Shown here: piece after piece, positions 43,784-52,020 of the stretch | Layout of the letters: every line of letters starts with the position of its first letter | How positions within the stretch are numbered: the first letter of the stretch is position 1 | Origin: Nostoc sp. KVJ3 | GTDB taxonomy: Bacteria; Cyanobacteriota; Cyanobacteriia; Cyanobacteriales; Nostocaceae | Length of the DNA stretch: 64,000 bases | Direction: 5' to 3' | Assembly (NCBI RefSeq): GCF_026127265.1 | Contig: NZ_WWFG01000001.1 | Location: forward strand, 3,201,501-3,265,500 | Program-made: the position numbers and the translations under genes | The notes under the pieces: model-generated | What the model was told of the DNA's origin: nothing | Databases searched by the model: none | The model's input: only the letters and a program-made list of their open reading frames with translations

Positions 43784-43980
43784 TCCCATTGCTGGAGTTC
43801 ATCTTCTGGCAGTGGTTCAAAGAAAGCATCGCCGAGTTGTCCTTTCAATAAACCAGGGGTGCGGGGTTGTGTACGTTCTTGACTTAAACCTAGTCGAAAG
43901 TAGTGAATTAGGTCATAAAGTTCTGCTAGTTTGTCTTCAGGGATGTCTTGCAATTCTTGAACAATCTTCTGGATCAGCAT
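43780..43980 (-). CDS. DUF2281-type antitoxin-like protein
   Basis: 66 residues: MLIQKIVQELQDIPEDKLAE, LYDLIHYFRLGLS, then a flexible part with TPGLLKGQLGDAFFEPLPED and a Trp-Glu end. This is the usual cyanobacterial antitoxin with an N-terminal helix-turn-helix-like dimer part and a C-terminal toxin-binding tail (GDAFFEPLPEDEL). It is coupled by ATGA to the truncated PIN toxin and may persist as a solitary antitoxin. Confidence 0.75.
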   Translation of the reverse strand: MLIQKIVQELQDIPEDKLAELYDLIHYFRLGLSQERTQPRTPGLLKGQLGDAFFEPLPEDELQQWE

Positions 43981-44124
43981 AAGTCAAACTCTTCGGTGGT
44001 TGTTAATCAATAAGTTAGGAATATGCGACTACTTTGTTGCTCAATTAAGGAATAAAATATTTTTTCTCGCTTTGCGCCTTGGCGCGAAACTTTCATCCCG
44101 TTTTACAACAACGTTGAATTTTTA

Positions 44125-45405
44125 CTATTCCTGTAAAACAGTCTTTGATACAATCCTAGTTTTCTTGAGGTCTGCTTCCGAAAGTTCTTCTCCAGCTTGC
44201 AAGCGTGTGGCTGAAGTTTGCAACACTGTCGCTGCACCTTTATCTCCGATTTGTAAAGCAGTTTTGGCGGCTGTTTGTAGCATTGTAGCTGCACCAGTGC
44301 GATCGCCTTGTTGCAATTTCGCCTCGGCTAACTGGGTTTGGCGATACTTCGCTAATGCTAAAATAGACTGCTGTACCTGGGGATTAGACGCTGGTTGATA
44401 TGCCCGAACTACATCTGCATACACTGGCACAAGGGGGGAAAGTAAGCGTTCTTGGTTAACCAAGGGGTCATCATAACGAATTTGCAAATGCCCGATCGCT
44501 TGTTTCCCCTCTGGCAATTGTCCCAGATAAATATTCGCCAAAACTATCCGTTCTACATCCTGCATCAAATCTCCTAAACGCACAGCAAAGCTACCATCAG
44601 CTTCGGGTTCCACTGGTAACTCGATTGTGTCTGGGGCGACTTGGGCAATAGGTTTTAATTCTGCTAGCCGGACATTGGGAACTAGAGATAACAGCAAGTA
44701 GGCATTAGTTAGCCCAATAGACTGAATCCGCCCAAACAGTCGGCTAAACTGCTCTAAAGCTTCTTCAGGATGTTCAATATGAGCTAAAGTGCCACCACCG
44801 ACATCAGCAATTTTTTCTAGCAAATCCTGATTCCAGCTATTGCCAAATCCGAAAGTGTTGATTGTTAGGTTCAGTTTGGCAGCCTTTTGCGCCAGTTTGA
44901 GACAACGCTTGTTGTCATCTCGCCCAATATCCCACTTCCAAATCCGCAAACCACTTTCACCATGCCCATCTGTCAGCAGAAACGCTTGGGAAACAGCGCC
45001 TCTTGTACCCTTCATCAATTCTGTAATTCCCAGTTCCAAACCCTCAGCGATCGCAGTGCCGCCGCTAGCAGTCAGTTTGCTTTTAATTTGAGATTTGATG
45101 CTTTCGGGATCTTCGATCGCTTGGTTAGGGATAATGACTTCCGCAGAACCGGAAAAAGCCACAACTGAGATGCGATCGCCAACTTTCAACCGATCTATTA
45201 ATCCTTCCACTGCCTGAATCACCGTTTTAATCGGTTGTCCATGCATAGAACCGCTTCTATCTAGAATCAAGCAGAGGTTAAGGGGTAGATTTTGGTCAAA
45301 CTCACCAGCGATCGCAAAAATCGTTATTGCTAGTTGACGTTGGCTACTTGTTTGAGCCACATCAACATTATTGTCATTTAACGCCGATAGCAATTTAACT
45401 TTCAT
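44125..45405 (-). CDS. VWA-domain protein, downstream copy
   Basis: 426 residues. The von Willebrand A domain covers ~38-230 with an intact MIDAS: LILDRSGSMHG (DxSxS), the Thr of SGGTAIAEGLELG and the Asp of LLTDGHGESG. A beta-rich middle (VRLAELKPIAQVAPDTIELP) and a C-terminal helical region with an Ala/Gln-rich near-repeat (GAATMLQTAAKTALQIGD, GAATVLQTSATRL) follow. Paralogue of the next gene upstream, 12 bases away, so one transcript. Such cytosolic metal-dependent adhesion proteins often work with kinases or AAA ATPases; no partner is adjacent. Confidence 0.87.
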   Translation of the reverse strand: MKVKLLSALNDNNVDVAQTSSQRQLAITIFAIAGEFDQNLPLNLCLILDRSGSMHGQPIKTVIQAVEGLIDRLKVGDRISVVAFSGSAEVIIPNQAIEDPESIKSQIKSKLTASGGTAIAEGLELGITELMKGTRGAVSQAFLLTDGHGESGLRIWKWDIGRDDNKRCLKLAQKAAKLNLTINTFGFGNSWNQDLLEKIADVGGGTLAHIEHPEEALEQFSRLFGRIQSIGLTNAYLLLSLVPNVRLAELKPIAQVAPDTIELPVEPEADGSFAVRLGDLMQDVERIVLANIYLGQLPEGKQAIGHLQIRYDDPLVNQERLLSPLVPVYADVVRAYQPASNPQVQQSILALAKYRQTQLAEAKLQQGDRTGAATMLQTAAKTALQIGDKGAATVLQTSATRLQAGEELSEADLKKTRIVSKTVLQE

Positions 45406-45417
45406 CTAAACCTAAGT

Positions 45418-46674
45418 TTACTGAGGAGGGGTATCTTGCAAAACTGTTTTGGAGACCATTCTAGTTTTCTTGCGATCGCTTTCAGATAAATCTCCACCAG
45501 ATTGTAGCTGGGTGGCAGAAGTTTGCAACACCGTCGCCGCCCCCGTATCTCCCATTTGCAGAGCAGTTTTAGCAGCCGTTTGTAACATTGTCGCCGCACC
45601 AGAGCGATCGCCCTGTTGCAATTTCGTTTCGGCTAGCTGGGTTTGGCGATACTTAGCTAATGCCAAAATAGACTGCTGCACCTGGGGATTTGGATCTGCT
45701 TGGTAGTTTTTCACAACATGGGCATAAACGGGGATATTTGGTGTAACTAAATCTACCTTATTGGCGGCTGGATCGTCGTAGCGGACTTGCACATTAGCGA
45801 TCGCTTGTTCACCTGCTGGCAATTGTCCCAAATAAATATTAGCTAAAATTATCCGTTCTGCATCTTTCATTAAATCTCCCAACCGCACAGCGAAACGTCC
45901 ATCAGCTTCTTGTTGCAGTGGTAACTCAATTGTGTCTGGGGAAACTTGGGCGATGGGTTTGAGTTCCGCTAGCCGGACATTGGGCATTAGGGACAATAAC
46001 AGATAAGCATTAGTCAATCCCACTGTTTGAATGCGGCTGAACAGGCGATTAAACTCATCCACTGCCTCTTCGGGTTTTTGAATGTAAGATAAAGTACCTA
46101 AACCAGCATCAGCAATTTTTTCTAAAACATCTTGGTTCCAGTTGTCACCAAATCCCAGAGTATTCAAAGTCAAATTATAGCTAGCAGCTAATTGGGCGAA
46201 TTTCAAACAGCGATTGTTATCACCATGTTCATTTTCTCCGTCGGTTAATAAGAAGGCTTGAGAAACAGTATCTTTTTTTCCCTTCGCCAACTCCTCAATC
46301 CCCAAACGCAATCCTTCATCAATGGCAGTTCCACCATCGGCGGCTAGGCGGTTGATTTGATTTTTGATTTTTTCTGGATCTTCGACACTTTGACTAGGTA
46401 CTAAGACTTTGGCACGGTGATCGAAAACTACAACACTGAGGCGATCGCTAGGATTGAGTCTATCTACCAGACGATTCGCTGCTTTTTTCACCGTTTCTAG
46501 CGATCGCCCATTCATGGAACCACTATGATCCAGAATCAAGCATAGATTAAGTGGCACATGGCGGTCTTGAGTCTCTGCGATCGCCGAAATCGAAATTCCC
46601 AACTGACGTTGACTATTCAGTTGATTCGCATCCAAATTACCATCATTCAAGGCAGGCTGCAAGCTAACCTTCAT
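45418..46674 (-). CDS. VWA-domain protein, upstream copy
   Basis: 418 residues, same architecture as the following gene: MIDAS LILDHSGSMNG, ADGGTAIDEGLRLG and LLTDGENEHG; beta-rich middle (PNVRLAELKPIAQVSPDTIE); C-terminal Ala/Gln-rich helices (GAATMLQTAAKTALQMGD). The two proteins are similar along their whole length, so this is a tandem duplication. A short insertion present in the other copy around WKWDIGRDD is missing here. Its promoter should lie in the 46675-46911 gap shared with divergent clpR. Confidence 0.87.
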   Translation of the reverse strand: MKVSLQPALNDGNLDANQLNSQRQLGISISAIAETQDRHVPLNLCLILDHSGSMNGRSLETVKKAANRLVDRLNPSDRLSVVVFDHRAKVLVPSQSVEDPEKIKNQINRLAADGGTAIDEGLRLGIEELAKGKKDTVSQAFLLTDGENEHGDNNRCLKFAQLAASYNLTLNTLGFGDNWNQDVLEKIADAGLGTLSYIQKPEEAVDEFNRLFSRIQTVGLTNAYLLLSLMPNVRLAELKPIAQVSPDTIELPLQQEADGRFAVRLGDLMKDAERIILANIYLGQLPAGEQAIANVQVRYDDPAANKVDLVTPNIPVYAHVVKNYQADPNPQVQQSILALAKYRQTQLAETKLQQGDRSGAATMLQTAAKTALQMGDTGAATVLQTSATQLQSGGDLSESDRKKTRMVSKTVLQDTPPQ

Positions 46675-46911
46675 AACTTAAAGTTCCTATTCAGGATTAC
46701 ATATTAATAAATAACTTCAAAGCACCACTTTAGCTCTACGGAAAACCTATCCAACACAAATACATGAATATAATCAGAATATCTTAGAAGCCAAACATTG
46801 GCAGATGCAAAGCCACCTGAAGCATTAGGGAGAAATCCGCACCTTGAGGATGGCAAGCATCGCGCTAGGATGTATTACAGTTAACGGCATAGTTTCAGGC
46901 GATCAGTTGCT

Positions 46912-47574
46912 ATGGACATTTCCCCAATCAAAGCTGTTCAAGCCCCATATTACGGCGATAGCTCTTACCGGACACCACCGCCAGATTTACCTTCCCTCTT
47001 ATTGAAGGAGCGAATAGTCTATATTGGGATGCCACTGGTACCTGCTGTCACAGAATTAATCGTGGCCGAATTGCTGTTTTTGCAATCCGATGACCCAGAA
47101 AAACCCATAAAAATCTATATCAACTCCACCGGCACATCCGGTTACAGTGGCGAACCCATTGGCTTTGAAACCGAAGCCTTCGCCATCTTTGACACCATGA
47201 AATATATCAAGCCTCCTATCCACACCATCTGCGTCGGTTCTGCGATGGGTATGGCAGCCATGCTTCTCAGTGCTGGTACAAAAGGTTGCCGCGCTAGTTT
47301 GCCTCACTCTTCGATTATCCTGCATCAGCCCAAGAGCTACGCCCAAGGTCAAGCAACGGATATTCAAATTCGGGCAAGGGAAGTTTTGGTAAATAAAGGG
47401 GCATTAGTTGATATCTTACATCGCACCACTGGACAACCCCCAGAAAAAATTGCTAAAGACATGGATCGGCTGTTATATCTAACACCTTATGAAGCGAAGG
47501 AATACGGGCTAATTGACCGAGTTTTTGAGAAAGAAGAACTCGCAAATCCCCCACTCCCAGCCAGTGTCCTTTAG
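46912..47574 (+). CDS. clpR: ClpR, inactive ClpP-like protease subunit
   Basis: 220 residues. It has the ClpP fold (ERIVYIGMPLVP, IYINSTGTSGYSGEPIGFET, EAFAIFDTMKYIK) but the nucleophile position that reads ASMG in ClpP is AMGMAA, so the catalytic Ser is Gly; the His of IILHQPKS is kept. The insertion before the active site and the lost Ser define cyanobacterial ClpR. It forms mixed rings with ClpP3, an essential protease core served by ClpC. clpP follows 104 bases downstream, an arrangement known in other cyanobacteria. Confidence 0.95.
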   Translation: MDISPIKAVQAPYYGDSSYRTPPPDLPSLLLKERIVYIGMPLVPAVTELIVAELLFLQSDDPEKPIKIYINSTGTSGYSGEPIGFETEAFAIFDTMKYIKPPIHTICVGSAMGMAAMLLSAGTKGCRASLPHSSIILHQPKSYAQGQATDIQIRAREVLVNKGALVDILHRTTGQPPEKIAKDMDRLLYLTPYEAKEYGLIDRVFEKEELANPPLPASVL

Positions 47575-47678
47575 TGAGTGCTGAGTACTGAGAGACGCGA
47601 TGAATCGCATCTGTACATGAGTTATGAGTTATTTCTAACTCTCCTACCGCGCCCAAATTATTAAAAACGGAGTAAATT

Positions 47679-48290
47679 ATGCCTATAGGCGTTCCTAAAG
47701 TCCCCTACCGGATGCCCGGAGGACAATATACAGATTGGATTAGCATCTACGATCGCCTTTACCGAGAACGGATTATATTTTTGGGGCGAGATATTGATGA
47801 TGAAATTGCCAATCAGATAATTGCTGTAATGCTCTATCTGGACTCAGACGATCCAGGTAAAGATATTTATTTATACATCAATTCTCCCGGTGGAATGGTT
47901 ACATCTGGCATGGCTATTTTTGATACCATGCAACATATCAAATCAGATGTAGTGACTATTTGCGTGGGTTTAGCTGCTTCAATGGGATCTTTCCTGTTAG
48001 CTGCTGGCACCAAAGGTAAACGCCTAGCATTACCTCATTCCCGGATTATGATTCACCAGCCTTCTGGCGGAACCCGTGGACAAGCAACCGATATCGAAAT
48101 TGAAGCTAGAGAGATTCTGCGGATTCGTCACCAGCTTAATGGTATTTATGCTGATAAAACTGGTCAGACCATAGCAAAAATTGAAAAAGATATGGATCGT
48201 GACTTTTTCATGTCTGCTGAAGAGGCTAAAGAATACGGTTTAATTGACCGTGTGATTGAGGAAAGAACCTCTATAGTAGCAGGGGAGTAA
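47679..48290 (+). CDS. clpP: ClpP proteolytic subunit (ClpP3-type)
   Basis: 203 residues. The triad is complete: Ser in CVGLAASMGSFLLAAG, His in RIMIHQPSGG, and Asp in the KDMDRDFFMSAEEAKEYGLID region. INSPGGMVTSGMAIFDTMQ forms the oxyanion area. The partnership with the upstream clpR gene suggests the ClpP3 role in the ClpP3/R core. Followed by a low-complexity G-rich repeat. Confidence 0.94.
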   Translation: MPIGVPKVPYRMPGGQYTDWISIYDRLYRERIIFLGRDIDDEIANQIIAVMLYLDSDDPGKDIYLYINSPGGMVTSGMAIFDTMQHIKSDVVTICVGLAASMGSFLLAAGTKGKRLALPHSRIMIHQPSGGTRGQATDIEIEAREILRIRHQLNGIYADKTGQTIAKIEKDMDRDFFMSAEEAKEYGLIDRVIEERTSIVAGE

Positions 48291-48291
48291 G

Positions 48292-48400
48292 GGGGGCAGA
48301 GGGGCAGGGGGCAGGGGAAGCAGGGGGAGCAGGGGGAGCAGGGGAAGAATAATTAATTTCCCAATTCCCAATTCCCAATGCCCAATGCCCAATTGCCAAA
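48292..48400. repeat. G-rich 9-bp repeats plus STRR heptamers
   Basis: Runs of GGGGGAGCA/GGGGAAGCA (48292-48347) pass into AATAATTAATTTCCCAATTC and CCAATGCCCAATGCCCAATT heptamers. The same composite stands in inverted order at 51692-51830. No gene. Confidence 0.8.
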
Positions 48401-48521
48401 CAAACTGTCAACATTGAACTTTAAAATAGAACATTAGCCATTATCATTAATATTCCAGGCTTGAAGCTGATTATGACAGATAATAGCCGATAGCTAAATA
48501 TTCGATAGCTCATAGCTCAAG

Positions 48522-49142
48522 ATGGATCTTGGAGATTGCTACCGTTTGCTAGGTTTAAGATCGGGAGCTTCTTTTGCTGAAATTAAAGCGTCTTACCGAC
48601 GATTGGCGCAGCAATATCATCCCGATATCAACCCAGATGACAACAAAGCCAAAGATAAGTTTATTGCCTTGACAGAGGCTTACAAACTCCTGCTGACAGT
48701 AGTACTGCCAGAGGAAACTATTGCACATTCAAGTCAGGTGTCAACTGGGAGTAATGACGCGAAGGCAACGCAGCGACAGAAAACACCAGTCACAACGGTG
48801 GTAAACCAACAACCAGGGAAAGCAAAGCCGCCTAATCTGTTGGAAATAGAAGAACGGCTGAAGTGGAAAACTTATGAGCAATTGCAGAGATTTTTGCAAG
48901 AGAGACGATTTCCGCAAGCGATCGCACTGGTAGAAGCTTTGGCAGATCGTTTATCAACAGATGCAGAAGTTCGCCAATGGCAAGCGATCGCTTATCAAAT
49001 TTGGGGACGGGCGTTAATTTCCGAAAACCAACTGCTTAAAGCGAGAATTTATCTCAAAAAAGCTTTGAAAACAGACCCCCATAATAAAAGTCTCTGGTAT
49101 GAAGTACAGCGCGATTTCCAACGGTTAGAACAAATTTTTTAA
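48522..49142 (+). CDS. J-domain (DnaJ-like) protein with TPR-like tail
   Basis: 206 residues. The J domain is at ~2-62 with CYRLLGLRSGASFAEIKASY and the HPD tripeptide in QYHPDINPDD, so it can stimulate an Hsp70 ATPase. A polar linker (~75-105) joins a helical C-terminus with TPR-like repeats (RFPQAIALVEALADRL, NQLLKARIYLKKALKTDPHN). There is no G/F or zinc-finger region, making it a type III J protein. Client unknown. Stand-alone gene. Confidence 0.88.
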   Translation: MDLGDCYRLLGLRSGASFAEIKASYRRLAQQYHPDINPDDNKAKDKFIALTEAYKLLLTVVLPEETIAHSSQVSTGSNDAKATQRQKTPVTTVVNQQPGKAKPPNLLEIEERLKWKTYEQLQRFLQERRFPQAIALVEALADRLSTDAEVRQWQAIAYQIWGRALISENQLLKARIYLKKALKTDPHNKSLWYEVQRDFQRLEQIF

Positions 49143-49237
49143 TTTAAATTTAAATATTTACAAAATTTTAAATCTTGTTTCCAGATAAATTAAAGTTTGT
49201 AGTAAGGACTTTAGTCCTGATAAAGCTTGTTATAAGC

Positions 49238-49349
49238 CAATACGGTTCAGTTAGGGCTAAAACTCTGGTTCCAAAATCAATTTTTTAACGAACCGCCGAG
49301 GCGCAGAGAACCCAGAGAGAAGAAAGAGATGCTTAACTGAACTGTATTG
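49238..49349. mobile_element. 112-bp MITE (CAATACGGTTCAG family) with 10-bp target duplication
   Basis: Ends inwards CAATACGGTTCAGTTAGG and CAATACAGTTCAGTTAAG. TGTTATAAGC (49228-49237) and TGTTATGAGC (49350-49359) flank it, differing at one base. Related copies: 27541-27643 and, with only one end, near 19226-19330. No coding frame. Confidence 0.75.
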
Positions 49350-49451
49350 TGTTATGAGCGATAAATCGCTCACTACGAACTAGGATTTTGTACCTACTTA
49401 CGGGGGACAAAAGCATTCCCAGTCGGAGACTGGGAACTAAGTAATTACGAA

Positions 49452-50651
49452 TTACCGCAGTTTGTGCAAAACTGCTCCTAATGTAGTGATTCCCTCAACA
49501 ATCTTCTGTGTTGGCTGAAAGCTAAAAGCTAATCTGATGGCATCATCCCCTTGTCCATTGGCGTAACAGCGAGTCCCTGGCAGAAAACTGATGCCGTGTT
49601 CATTGGCAGCCATGAGCAGTGCTTTGGCGCTGATATCTGGTGGTAATTTACACCAAACGAAGAAGCCGCCATCGGGACGTAAAGCGACTACATCACTGGG
49701 AAACTCTTGAGCGATCGCTTCTAACAATAAATTGCACTTATGTTTGTAGCAAGCAATTAATTCCTGAATGTGATTTTCCAGTTTCCCCGTAGCACAATAG
49801 CGGGCAACCACATGGCTGACAAATGGCCCCACAGGCCCCTCACTCTTGAACATCGCCAACCGCTCAATGATCGCTGGATCGCCACAAGCCCAGCCTAACC
49901 GGATACCAGGTGCAATAATTTTTGAGAAGGTACTCACATACAATACCCATCCCTCTTGGTCTAGGGTTGCCAGGGAGGGCATCGTTTCTCCTCGGAAGCG
50001 CAAATCGCTATAAGCATCATCTTCCACGATTAGAACGCCATATTCAGCCGCTAATGCTACGAGTTTTTGGCGGCGAAATAACGGCATAGTAACGCCCGTA
50101 GGATTATGAAAAGTGGGGATGGTATAAATAAATCGTGGTCGGATGCCCTGTTTCTTTAAATCATTCAATTTTACTTCTAGAGCATCTACATCCATCCCCA
50201 ACTCATCTACAGGAATGGTAATTATGTGTGCGCCAGCGTGGACAAATCTGGCAACTACTCCCAGGAAGGTTGGCCCTTCGACAATTACCACATCACCAGG
50301 TTCCACAAATACATCTGGTAGCAAGCCGAGAATCTGACCAGAACCGTAGCCAACGATCAAGCGATCGCGATCGGCAGGAATTCCTTTAGCTTGTAAACGG
50401 AGGATAATTTGCTCATATAGTTGAGCAGAAGGTGGGCCGTAATTGAGAGCGATGGGAGCCTCTTCTGCCAGCACAACGGCACTTGCAGCAGCTAAGTCAG
50501 CGTGAGGAAAGAGAATTGGGTCAGCTAGACCGTAGGCAAAGCTGACAGTGAGGATTTTGCTTAACTCTGTACCGTAGGTTGGTGGTGCGAGGTTTTTTGC
50601 TCGTTCGGCGAACAAATCAGTAATTCGGTAAGCAGGGGTTGTAGAAACCAT
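49452..50651 (-). CDS. PLP-dependent aminotransferase (class I/II, 2-aminoadipate/LysN-type)
   Basis: 399 residues from the ATG at 50651 (MVSTTPAYRITDLFAERAKN); the twelve upstream codons look non-coding. Features: LIVGYGSGQILGLLPDVFVE, YTIPTFHNPTGVTM, VLIVEDDAYSDLRF and the Schiff-base lysine in YVSTFSKIIAPGIRLGWACG; the C-terminal Arg is in DDAIRLAFSF. This fits the fold-type I group of LysN/2-aminoadipate and valine-pyruvate-like aminotransferases. No MocR DNA-binding domain is present. Substrate cannot be decided. Divergent from the binding-protein gene that follows. Confidence 0.87.
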   Translation of the reverse strand: MVSTTPAYRITDLFAERAKNLAPPTYGTELSKILTVSFAYGLADPILFPHADLAAASAVVLAEEAPIALNYGPPSAQLYEQIILRLQAKGIPADRDRLIVGYGSGQILGLLPDVFVEPGDVVIVEGPTFLGVVARFVHAGAHIITIPVDELGMDVDALEVKLNDLKKQGIRPRFIYTIPTFHNPTGVTMPLFRRQKLVALAAEYGVLIVEDDAYSDLRFRGETMPSLATLDQEGWVLYVSTFSKIIAPGIRLGWACGDPAIIERLAMFKSEGPVGPFVSHVVARYCATGKLENHIQELIACYKHKCNLLLEAIAQEFPSDVVALRPDGGFFVWCKLPPDISAKALLMAANEHGISFLPGTRCYANGQGDDAIRLAFSFQPTQKIVEGITTLGAVLHKLR

Positions 50652-50878
50652 AAGTAGTTCAAAATTGGAAGTCAGAATACAGAACACACAAGCAGGGAAT
50701 TGGTCAAAAGTCAGATTGGAAGCTTGCTTCGATCTAAACTTTTCACAAGAGTGAGGGTCTTAAACTTTCGTTAGTCGCCCAGAACTCATAGTGGATTGTG
50801 GCTGCTGACAGATGTATTCTTTCTTATAACATCATCACAAGTATCGTGAATATTGACTGATAGAACGGAATTACTACC

Positions 50879-51691
50879 GTGAAATTAATTAACCTCAAGT
50901 GGCAACAGCTAATTCTCAGCTTAGGCTGTCTACTATTGATTATTGCCTGTAAAAGTTTCTATCCCACCAATAAGCCAGATGCTGTCCCTCTTAGGGTGGC
51001 GACAGATCCCACTTTTGTCCCTTTTGAAATCCAAAAAGCTAGCGGGGACTTGGAAGGTTTTGATATTGATTTGATGAATGCGTTGGCGCAGCCCGCCGCA
51101 GGCATCGCTAAAGTAGCAGGTTTTGCAGTCCAGTTTGAAAATCTGCCCTTTGATGGCATGATCTCAACCTTGCAAGCCAAAAGAGTTGATGCAGCAATTA
51201 GCGGAATCACCATTACCGCCGAACGCCTGAAAACAATTGCTTTTTCACGACCTTATTTTAAAGCCGGATTAGCGATCGCTGTCCGCGAAGACAACCAAAA
51301 TATTCAAGACTTCAATAGTCTCAGAGGTAAAAAAATCGCTGTCCAAATTGGTTCTACTGGCGCAGATTTTGCCAAAACCATCCCCAACGCCAAAATTAGT
51401 ACTTTTAATTCTGGGCCAGAATTTTTCCAAGATTTGCTCAATGGCAATGTTGATGCTGTGATTAGCGATGCTTTCGCAACTTTGTATGCGATAAAAAATG
51501 GCAACCTCAAAGGCATCAGAGTTGTTGCAAATTTGCTCACCCAAGAATACTACGGCATTGCTACGCCCAAGGATTCCCCCCATTTGGATGCAATTAACAA
51601 AGGTATAGGGATTTTGTTATCCAATGGCACTTACAAGCAAATTTATCAAAAATGGTTTAACGCTGACCCCCCGCAATTACCAAACTCTTGA
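50879..51691 (+). CDS. Amino-acid-type ABC transporter substrate-binding lipoprotein (family 3)
   Basis: 270 residues from a GTG start. The signal peptide ends in a lipobox (LLLIIACKS, Cys near residue 24). LRVATDPTFVPFEIQKASGD, LEGFDIDLMNALA, VDAAISGITITAERLKTIAFS, GKKIAVQIGSTGADFAK and NGTYKQIYQKWF are the family-3 (glutamine/polar amino acid) binding-protein pattern. Likely periplasmic, delivering amino acids to a permease. No permease or ATPase gene is next to it. A small acidic/Ala-rich insertion (AQPAAGIAK) replaces the usual segment after the first helix. Confidence 0.9.
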   Translation: MKLINLKWQQLILSLGCLLLIIACKSFYPTNKPDAVPLRVATDPTFVPFEIQKASGDLEGFDIDLMNALAQPAAGIAKVAGFAVQFENLPFDGMISTLQAKRVDAAISGITITAERLKTIAFSRPYFKAGLAIAVREDNQNIQDFNSLRGKKIAVQIGSTGADFAKTIPNAKISTFNSGPEFFQDLLNGNVDAVISDAFATLYAIKNGNLKGIRVVANLLTQEYYGIATPKDSPHLDAINKGIGILLSNGTYKQIYQKWFNADPPQLPNS

Positions 51692-51830
51692 CATAGGGCA
51701 TAGGGCATAGGGCATTGGGAAATTAATTATTCTTCCCCTGCTTCCCCTGCTTCCCCTGCTTCCCCTGCTTCCCCTGCTCCCCCTGCTCCCCCTGCTCCCC
51801 CTGCTCCCCCTGCTCCTCTGCCTCCCTTAC
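51692..51830. repeat. Heptamers plus C-rich 9-bp tandem repeat
   Basis: AGGGCATAGGGCATAGGGCA heptamers, then AAATTAATTATT, then CTTCCCCTG repeated five times and CTCCCCCTG four times to about 51815. It mirrors the block at 48292-48400. The remaining part to 52020 is unremarkable. Confidence 0.85.
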
Positions 51831-52020
51831 TCCCCATTCCCAATTTATAAGCAATTGACTGCCAATATATTAAATATGCGTCACAATTAATACTGCCACC
51901 AAAATTCATTGATAAACTACAATCTCTTGTAGGTCTACTGTAGTCAGGGACAGCCAATTGTGGCACCTTGGATCTTAGTGGCTAGAAGCACCTTGGAACC
52001 GGAATAAAGGAACTTCCACT

